From assembly GCA_024509875.1 (NCBI GenBank), contig JAMPIV010011357.1:434001-498000 (forward strand): 64,000 bases of DNA, written 5' to 3'. Source of the stretch: Oreohelix idahoensis (lineage: Eukaryota; Mollusca; Gastropoda; Stylommatophora; Oreohelicidae). Each line of letters opens with the position of its first letter. Position 1 is the first letter of the stretch. Positions 57,365 to 64,000 of the stretch are shown here, one piece after another. The position numbers and the translations under genes are program-made. The notes under the pieces were generated by a model. It searched no databases. It was not told where the DNA came from and saw only the letters and a program-made list of their open reading frames with translations.

Positions 57365-58880
57365 TGAAGTGGTAAAAGACTTCACAGATGCATACTACAA
57401 GCTGCAAAAGAAACCATTCCCAAAGGATGCCGGCGTAACTACATACCATACTGGTCCAGCACACTCCAAGAACGTCAGGAAGCTATGGACAGGGCTAGAA
57501 AGGACGCAGAGTCTCAGCCTTCACTTGAAACTCACAACAAATGGAAAAAGGCTGTAGCAGAGTTTCAGAGAACAAAGCTAGAAGAAAAACGGAAAAGCTG
57601 GAGAACTAAAACGGCATCGCTGAACCTTGAGAAAGACGGCAGGAAACTTTGGAGATTAGTCAAGTCTCTAAATGAAGAGCGTTCCTCACCTAGGCAGACT
57701 ATCACATTGGATGAAGGTGGCAAACTTTTCAGAGGAAAACAAGCTGCAGACTTGTTTGCTAGAAGATACAGTTCAGAAAGCAACTTACCCATTAACATAG
57801 ATCATCAGAGAGAGATAAGAAAAGAAATACTGGCAACCATGGGACAGACAGATACTCCTGCCCCAATGAGGGAACCCATCACACTAGAAGAACTACAGAA
57901 GGCTATTTCCAAGCTTAAGTTTCAAAAGTCACCCGGCCCAGACAAAATCAGCAACGAAATGCTAGTAAATCTGAGCTCAGCAGCAAAGACAAAACTGCTT
58001 GAGATATTCAACCACAGCTGGTTGAAAGGAACGGTACCCCAAGTATGGAGAGAAGCCATCACAATACCCATACTAAAGAAAGGGAAATGTAAGACCGAGG
58101 CTGCAAGTTACCGGCCAATCAGTCTCACAAGCTGTGTTGGGAAGACTATGGAGCGAATAGTCAACCACAGATTGAAATGGTATTTAGAGTCTGAGCAGAT
58201 CCTGGTGCCGGAACAAGCTGGATTTAGAGAATGCTACAGTATAGAAGACCAAGTTACTTACTTGTCTCAAGCAATAGAAGATGCCTTCCAGGAGAAGAAA
58301 AAGGTCCTAACGATCTGGGTCGACTTCAAGCAGGCCTTTGACAAGGTGTGGAAAGATGGCCTCATTGCAAAACTTAGGAGAAAGTGGAATCCAAGGCAAC
58401 ATGATGAAATGGATCCAGTCATACTTGCATAACAGGAGAACTAGAGTCACTCTTGACGGTCTGCAGAGCAGAAAAGTGTTGCTCCATCAGGGGGTACCTC
58501 AAGGAGGAGTAATTTCCCCAACACTCTTCCTTGTTTACATCAATGACCTGGTGAAAGATCTCCCTGCAGGAGTTAAAGCTGCCTTATATGCAGATGACCT
58601 AGTACTCTGGTGCGCTGATGAAAATGTCACCACAGCAAATTATAGAATGCAGCGGGCAGCAGACATGCTAGTGTCATGGGCAGAGAAATGGCTTATCACA
58701 ATAAACACAGACAAAACCTCCACAACACTGTTCTCCCTCGCCCCCAAGGACAAATCAGCTAACATACACCTAGGGACAACCGTGATCAAGGAAGAAAGCT
58801 ACCCCACCTATCTTGGGGTGACATTTGACCAAAGGCTTACATGGAATAAGCATATTGAAAACGCAGAAGGAAAGGCCTGA
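57240..58880 (+). pseudogene. LINE I reverse transcriptase, several frameshifts
   Basis: Split over frames starting 57240, 57485 and 58338. Motifs are QKSPGPDKISNEML, YRPISLTSCVGKTMERIVN, ILVPEQAGFRE, LTIWVDFKQAFDKVWKDGL (catalytic D), HQGVPQGGVISPTLFLVYIN and AALYADDLVLWC (catalytic DD). TGA at 58878-58880 interrupts the thumb where the frame otherwise continues (RRLGILRKIAGTNWGAN). At least three shifts and one stop make it a dead copy. Confidence 0.88.
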
Positions 58881-59030
58881 AGACGACTAGGCATACTCAG
58901 AAAAATAGCAGGTACCAACTGGGGAGCAAATGAACGAAATCTAAAGAAGATTTATAATGGAGTAATAAGACCACACTTAGAGTTTAGCTCAGCAGCATGG
59001 TCATCAGCTGCTAACTCACATCTGCAGTCT

Positions 59031-60236
59031 TTGGACAAGGTGCAAAATCAAGCTCTCAGGCTCATTACAGGAGCCATGAAAACTACACCAATAACAGAGA
59101 TGCAGAAGGTTGCTGGATTACAGACATTGTCCCATAGAAGAGACACAAAAACCATGATCCAGATGGAAAAGTACCACAGTATGCCAATGCACCCAATGAA
59201 GGCAAGACTAGATGATCTGGCATTGGGACGTCTAAAGCGTAGCAGCTTTGTGCATCGGGGGAAAAGACTTATAAGACAGCATCAAGAAGACCTATCCATG
59301 AAGACAACACCACTGAAGCCCACCCTATACCCTGTACCATGGGAGCAGGCCAGCAGTGCCCTCCAAATTAATACATCAGTCAGTGGTCTCACAAGTGGAT
59401 GTGAGTATAACGATCTGCAAAAACGAACTGCTACATTGAGTATGATCCAAGAAAGCTATCCCGATCAATCATGGATACATGCCTATACAGATGGATCAGC
59501 AACTAATGCTGTTAGGAATGGAGGTGCCGGTATCTTTATCTCATATCCTGACAACCACTATGAGACTAGGCACATTCCCACTGGTAAATTCTGTTCCAAC
59601 TATACAGCTGAGGTTCAAGCTCTAGAGCAAGCTGCAAATATGATTTATAACACCAACTCTGACTGCCACCAGGTAGTCATCCTCACAGATGCACTGTCTG
59701 TCCTGCAAGCTCTCAAGGGTGGTAAACTCCCGCATCTGAGAAATGAACTAAACAAGGTAGCTGCCAAAAAGAGAACCATACTTCAGTGGGTACCATCTCA
59801 TTGTGGTGTACCCGGAAATGAAAAGGCAGATAAACTTGCAAAAAAGGGAGGAGAATGTGAACAAGAAGATAATGAAGTCACATACTTTGAGAAAAAGAGA
59901 GCTATCCAGACTATCAGAAGAGAACAGAACCAACCCAAAGACGACTATCATCACACTCTCGACCGGCAGGGACAGATAACTATTTTTCGACTCAGGACAG
60001 GGCATAACAAACTGAATAAACACATGCACAAGCTACGATTGTCTGCTTCACCACTGTGCACATGTGGATTAAACGAACAAACTGCTGAGCATGTTCTACA
60101 GGACTGTCCTCTGTATGACCAGTTAAGAAAGATATACTGGCCCAATGACTCAACACTAAACTCAAAGCTATATGGAGTTAAAGAGGAACTTCAAACAACA
60201 GTCGAATTCATCATGAGAACTCATCTGACGGTGTAA
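59031..60236 (+). pseudogene. LINE I RNase H and C-terminal Cys motif
   Basis: Open for 401 codons. After the RT thumb (NQALRLITGAMKTTPI), RNase H shows IHAYTDGSATNAVRNGGAG (D), NYTAEVQALEQA (E), VVILTDALSVLQALK (D) and QWVPSHCGVPGNEKADKLAKKG (final D). A Cys/His end follows, LCTCGLNEQTAEHVLQDCPL, ending near FIMRTHLTV. In live elements RNase H removes RNA from the RNA-DNA hybrid. The frame is clean from the stop at 58880 onward. Confidence 0.9.
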
Positions 60237-60430
60237 TCATCAAAGATGCGATCGCAAGAAGAAGAAGAAGCTGTAATGTCATAAAATGTACTCGCAGACT
60301 CATTTTTCCTTCTTAACCACACAATAATTTTTGTAGACACACCTCTGATTGACAATGTGTGCGTTGCACCGGATATAAACTGTTTTATGTTCAAGAAGTG
60401 CGATTTCACGCAATTTCACTCAAAAATCAT

Positions 60431-61112
60431 GCCAAATACTTGATTGCATTTATGGGATCTGCTCTCATCTTTGTTTTTACTGTCTCTACAAAGTTACTTC
60501 GCTTCAGTCTTCCCCTTCCAAGTCCATTTATCCTCTGGTGCATTGGGTGATCTATCAGCCTCCTGAATTTCTCGGCTTGTTGCTGGGCTCTGCTATCTCT
60601 TCTATCCTCCATAGGCTGGAGGTGAGTAATCTTTTCCAACTCTTTTATTGGAGTTGATTTCATGCCCCCAGTTATGATTCTCATTGCTTGGTTTTGGGTT
60701 CTGTTTATTTTGTCAAAGTTCGACTTAGCGGCTGTTGACCATGCTGCAATGCCATATTCTAAGACTGGTCTCACTCGCCCAGTATATAGATTCTTTAGTA
60801 CTCTCTCGTCTGCTCCCCAAACCGTGCCAGCAAGTTTTTTCATGATTGCCATTCTCTGCCTTGCTTTTGTCCTGTTCAACAAATTATAGATAGGAACTAC
60901 GGATGAGTGTGACTGTGGCACTGGTAAAATGACTGCCGAACACCTGCTTCAGAGGTGCCCAACATATGAGGAGCGGAGAAGACGCATATGGCCATCACCA
61001 GTACCATTCCTGGAGAAGATCTACGGAGATATCAACAGCCTCAGGCTGACCACCGCTTTCTTTGAACTTATTCAAGTTGACATCTGAGGGTGAACGAAGA
61101 AGAAGAAGAAAG
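60431..61112. pseudogene. LINE J, 5'-inverted (twin-priming structure)
   Basis: The minus-strand half, about 60431-60890, encodes an RT-thumb region (AIMKKLAGTVWGADERVLKN, PVLEYGIAAWSTAAKS, NQAMRIITGGMKSTP). The plus-strand half, about 60891-61112, encodes the C-terminal Cys motif of the same LINE type (CDCGTGKMTAEHLLQRCPTY, then ELIQVDI and a stop at 61085-61087) and ends in (GAA)n. The head-to-head junction is near 60890. It is related to LINE I but is another subfamily. No TSD was found. Confidence 0.85.
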
Positions 61113-61879
61113 AAGAAACCCAATAGAATTAGTCTGGGCTAAAATTAAGGAACAGGTAGCAACAGAAAATAGGACGTTCAAATTAAAAGATGTTGAAATA
61201 CTTACAAAAGCCGCCATCTAGAACATAGCCAGGGATTATTGGAAGAAATGTGAGAACCATGTGTTACAAGAGGAAGAGGAATATTGGACGAATGATGGTT
61301 TGTCCTTCATTCAGCCGAGATTGATTATCAATTTCTCAGAGACATCTGATTATGATTCGGATGAAGTTTAATTTCTTTAAAGATGACCTTACCGTTATTT
61401 ACAAGCACAGTAGAGGAGAAACTTTCCATTATGATATTTATGAACCGCAAAGTGGTGATACCTATTGAAATAATCAGATCAATGAAGGTCCAGTTTGGTA
61501 GCGCATTAAATGTCAATGACAAACAATGTCACGAGTATCTCCCATGCAGATCATTTAAGAAATCATCTTCAACAGGTATTCATATGCAAACGTGATGGCC
61601 ACATTATTGTAATAGTAGACACGCCTATGCCTATTCAATTCACAGAATCTGTGACTGAAGTGGTAAAATTTCTTTTTTCGATACACAATAATTAGTATGC
61701 CGACAAAGATCAAAGGATTTCATCCGTTTGTGGGAACTGGACAAGATGCACAGATATAAAGTATATATTTGTTGGGTCTAACCCAATATAACATCGTATA
61801 CAAAAAATGGCATTAATACGTTAGACGGTTAATCAGATAATTACATTTGAAGTTGGGCAAAGCTAGTGAAACGTGCTAT
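61113..61879 (+). mobile_element. Inverted second copy of the transposon 3' end
   Basis: Plus-strand copy of 54201-54960, about 97 percent identical by eye. It starts at the codons for NPIELVWAKIKEQV, with a TAG in place of a codon at 61218-61220, then the acidic C-terminus and the 3' non-coding part ending AGCTAGTGAAACGTGCT. Its 5' side is replaced by LINE J's GAA tail. Confidence 0.9.
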
Positions 61880-62033
61880 AAATAGATTTTGTAATCTCCA
61901 TCCCCATAGTCGACCTTTGTCCGCAACAGTCAACAACTCCCTCGTGGTCAACTTACTTTTCTATTATTATCGGAACTGACATACAGGATAGTTGCTACAC
62001 CACTTAACTCGTAAATTTTGTTTAAATTGTCTG

Positions 62034-62036
<3 letters not shown>

Positions 62037-62102
<66 letters not shown>
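62037..62102. repeat. (TA)n microsatellite
   Basis: About 65 bp of pure TA followed by mixed CA/TG and GTAT repeats to about 62205. Open frames here are repeat translations. Confidence 0.95.
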
Positions 62103-62109
<7 letters not shown>

Positions 62110-62410
62110 CACACACAGTGTGTATGTATGTGTATATATATGTGTATTGTAAGTATGTATGTTTGCATATATACGGTATATATATATATATATACACATA
62201 CGTATCTCTTAAATTGAAAGCATATAGTCCGTCTTTCCATCCACACGAAATTGTTTGACCACTTCTAAATTACCTAGAAGTCTGAAATTTGGCATGCTAA
62301 TAGGTCTTAAGAAATGACGTAATTTCGTCACATAAAAGCCGGATATTTCAACATTTAAAAAAATTCGGTCAGACGCACAATTCCAGCTGGACAAATTCTA
62401 ATAAGTTGTA

Positions 62411-62427
62411 GGGGGGGGGGGGGGGGG
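62411..62427. repeat. Poly-G run (17)
   Basis: Seventeen consecutive G in otherwise AT-rich DNA, in a region (62206-62668) with no recognised gene. It could be a G-quadruplex former or an assembly artefact. Confidence 0.8.
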
Positions 62428-62669
62428 TAAAATGATAAAAAGTGTGTGATGTACCGGTATATGTGGATGACGCTAACCATTAATTTGTCAGTACAAACTT
62501 GGGGACTATTTAGTCTCGCTAATGTAATGTGTAACCTTATTTCTCATTGATTTGTGAAAGAAAAGGAGAGGTCTGGGGCGGTGTTCCAATGATGCATGCA
62601 AATGAGAAAGGGGAGACCACCGCCTTGCAATTAATGATTAGTCACTTCAGCAAAGTAAATATCAGTTAT

Positions 62670-62738
62670 CGATAGGATAGTGTGGAGCTCACTCTCCCAA
62701 ACCTCTACACCTCACGGTAGAAGAGGAACGACTAAGTA
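62670..62738 (+). mobile_element. LINE F 3'-end fragment (about 70 bp)
   Basis: GATAGGATAGTGTGGAGCTC, then CTCTCCCAAACCTCTACACC and AACGACTAAGTAAGTA, match the LINE F 3' terminus. No clear TSD was found. Confidence 0.8.
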
Positions 62739-62860
62739 AGTATAGTAGCAACAAGCAGCAAGTTTGTAAGAAGTACTATGTAATAGCTAGGCTTGCAATA
62801 ATGGACATGGTGGAATCAACTTTTAGTTCCCCAAGGAGCACAGGCCTTCAAATTTCATGC

Positions 62861-62974
62861 CAAGTTTACCTCTCATCTTTCATTTGTCTTCATCACTTCT
62901 GTCGCCCCTTTTCAATGCCAAGTTTACCTCTCATCTTTCATTTGTCTTCATCACTTCTGTCGCCCCTTTTCCAT
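62861..62974 (+). repeat. Tandem duplication of a pyrimidine-rich 56-bp unit
   Basis: ATGCCAAGTTTACCTCTCAT..TTCATCACTTCTGTCGCCCC occurs twice in a row. The second copy runs directly into CCATGCAG, so the duplication repeats what looks like a polypyrimidine tract and extends the run-up to a splice acceptor. Confidence 0.85.
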
Positions 62975-62978
62975 GCAG

Positions 62979-63264
62979 AGAATTGACAGCAAGTAATAAA
63001 GAATTGAGAATAGAACTAGATGAAACAAAAGCCTCAAAAATTTGTAAGAAGAACCACCAACTTAAAAATAACCTCAAAGAAATGCGCAGTGAATACAGAA
63101 CTCCGAAACTAGATTTTGACAGTTCAAGTGCTGATATAGAACAACTGACGAAGAGAATCACTCAACTTGAGAGAGATTTGGCAGCAGGAAATGCAAAGAA
63201 TGTGGAGATGGAAGATGATGTTAAAAGTCTGCTAGCTGAAAAAGATGAAAGTGGCAGATTTTAA
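62979..63264 (+). CDS. Possible internal or terminal exon of a coiled-coil protein
   Basis: After the acceptor-like CTTTTCCATGCAG (AG at 62977-62978), an open frame encodes RELTASNKELRIELDETKAS, then KKNHQLKNNLKEMRSEY, SADIEQLTKRITQLERDLAA and VEMEDDVKSLLAEKDESG to a stop at 63262-63264. Heptad spacing of L/I residues and high charge indicate a long coiled coil, as in rod or motor tails. I do not recognise the family. It may be a terminal exon, an exon with an unseen donor, or a decayed fragment. Confidence 0.5.
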
Positions 63265-63450
63265 GAAGGGATTTCTGGGAGAGGATGAGGCTGGCTGCTC
63301 AACCCACTTCCTTTTCTGCAATGACCATTTTTTTGTTGGGACTTAGCAGGGCTGCTGATGAAGCTGTGCAAAGTCACTGAGGACAAGATAAAGAACATGA
63401 CAAACTCATCACTAGGCAGGGACACACAAAAAGCATTTAACACTTTGCTG

Positions 63451-64000
63451 ACCAGCGATCTGGAGCATTAATGTCTCCCATTACCAAGGGTGTTTGCAGA
63501 TTTCTTAAAAATAACTTTTTTTTTTTAATTCATAAAAAATTGAAAAACAGACATAGGGTTTTGAAATTTTCAGAGCGCCACTATGAATGGTTGCTACATC
63601 TGAAAAAATATATTTTATGCAAATTGGTCACATGATCATGGCGGCCATCTTGAATTTGTGTGGCTATTTATAGAAATTTCAGGAGATGTTTTAAAACCAT
63701 GATATTTTTCCAGTGTTTAGTGTGAATTTGTTCTATGTCTGCAATAAAATGTTAGGGACGTTGATGGCAATAAACAAAATAAGCTTGATTGACGTACTGA
63801 TTTAATGATTAACCAGCAATCCAGAACATTAATGTCTTCCATTATCAAGGGTGTTTGCCAATTTCTTTAAAAATAACTGGTTTTTTTTTTAAATTCATAA
63901 AAAAAATTGAAAAACAGACATAGGGTTTTGAAATTTTCAGAGCACCATTATGAATGGTTGCTACATCTGAATAAGTATATTTTATGCAAATTGGTCACAT
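63451..64000 (+). repeat. Tandem repeat, 361-bp unit, running off the window
   Basis: ACCAGCGATCTGGAGCATTA at 63451 recurs as ACCAGCAATCCAGAACATTA at 63812. The following AAGGGTGTTTGC, poly-T, AAAACAGACATAGGGTTTTG and GCAAATTGGTCACAT blocks are in the same order. One full unit and about half of a second are in view, with roughly 90 percent identity by eye. No coding motif. Confidence 0.85.

Larger units (their letters stand above)
55947..60269 (+). mobile_element. LINE I (I/Jockey-type with RNase H), 12-bp TSD
   Basis: 4323 bp with TSD GCTGTAATGTCA at 55935-55946 and 60270-60281, inside the transposase start region. The 3' end carries (AAG)n. Domains are endonuclease, RT, RNase H and a C-terminal Cys motif. 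The first 750 bp contain no recognised ORF1 and may be a 5' leader or a decayed first ORF. Confidence 0.92.
54201..60430 (-). mobile_element. Tc1/mariner-superfamily transposon with long D-E spacing, split by LINE I
   Basis: Minus-strand transposon consisting of 54201-55946 and 60282 to about 60430, interrupted by LINE I. The 3' end starts AGCACGTTTCACTAGCTTTG (plus strand). The transposase has IS630/Tc1/mariner motifs with about 76 residues between the second D and the E, far more than DD34E/D. That resembles the long-spacing groups, such as those called Sailor (DD82E), but the assignment needs alignment. The 5' TIR was not recognised because LINE J abuts it. Confidence 0.75.

Overview
This 64 kb window is animal nuclear DNA from an invertebrate. 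A mollusc or another lophotrochozoan is my best guess, but the sequence does not settle it. The evidence is AT-rich non-coding DNA, TA microsatellites, at least nine retroelement or transposon families, and one clear coding exon of a conserved animal membrane protein (TMTC1-like, minus strand, 42985-43250) ending in a consensus GTAAGA splice donor. There are no operons, CRISPR arrays or rRNA genes. Nearly everything else that can be read is mobile DNA, mostly as insertions inside insertions.

Layout. 1-2447: a Penelope-like 3' scrap, a LINE 3' scrap and TA microsatellites. 2448-8412: RTE-like LINE A, split by a full-length LINE B with an 8-bp target-site duplication (TSD). 9411-9763: a tRNA-derived SINE. 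11510-11917: a 204-bp duplication. 13492-31161: a Ty3/gypsy-type LTR element A with 2.3-2.4 kb LTRs. Its 5' LTR is split by a second, younger copy B (13928-23010). Both copies carry integrase parts upstream of reverse transcriptase (Gmr1-type order), and both lack protease and the integrase catalytic core. 32937-34472: a complete Tc1-like transposon in a TA microsatellite. 35960-42259: hAT-like ends around LINE E, which holds two Penelope-like insertions. 42985-43250: the TMTC1-like exon. 44081-44663: LINE D. 45648-45947: an array of 16-nt hairpins. 46185-49316: full-length RTE-like LINE F (minus), followed by a truncated LINE B copy. 52430-54090: a RNase H fragment and LINE scraps. 54201-61879: a Tc1/mariner-superfamily transposon with a long second-D-to-E spacing, split by LINE I, then a 5'-inverted LINE J and an inverted copy of the transposon 3' end. 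62979-63264: a possible coiled-coil exon. 63451 to the end: a 361-bp tandem repeat.

TSDs were read directly for most insertions, so relative ages can be ordered. B is younger than A, LINE B younger than LINE A, and LINE I younger than the transposon it splits. Most coding regions are broken by one-base changes in homopolymers or by stops. LINE A is still one open frame once LINE B is subtracted, and LINE B and LINE F each carry about one frameshift, so these lineages look recently active. Tiny 3'-end copies of LINE F (39, 100 and 112 bp with 12-15 bp TSDs) show extreme 5' truncation.
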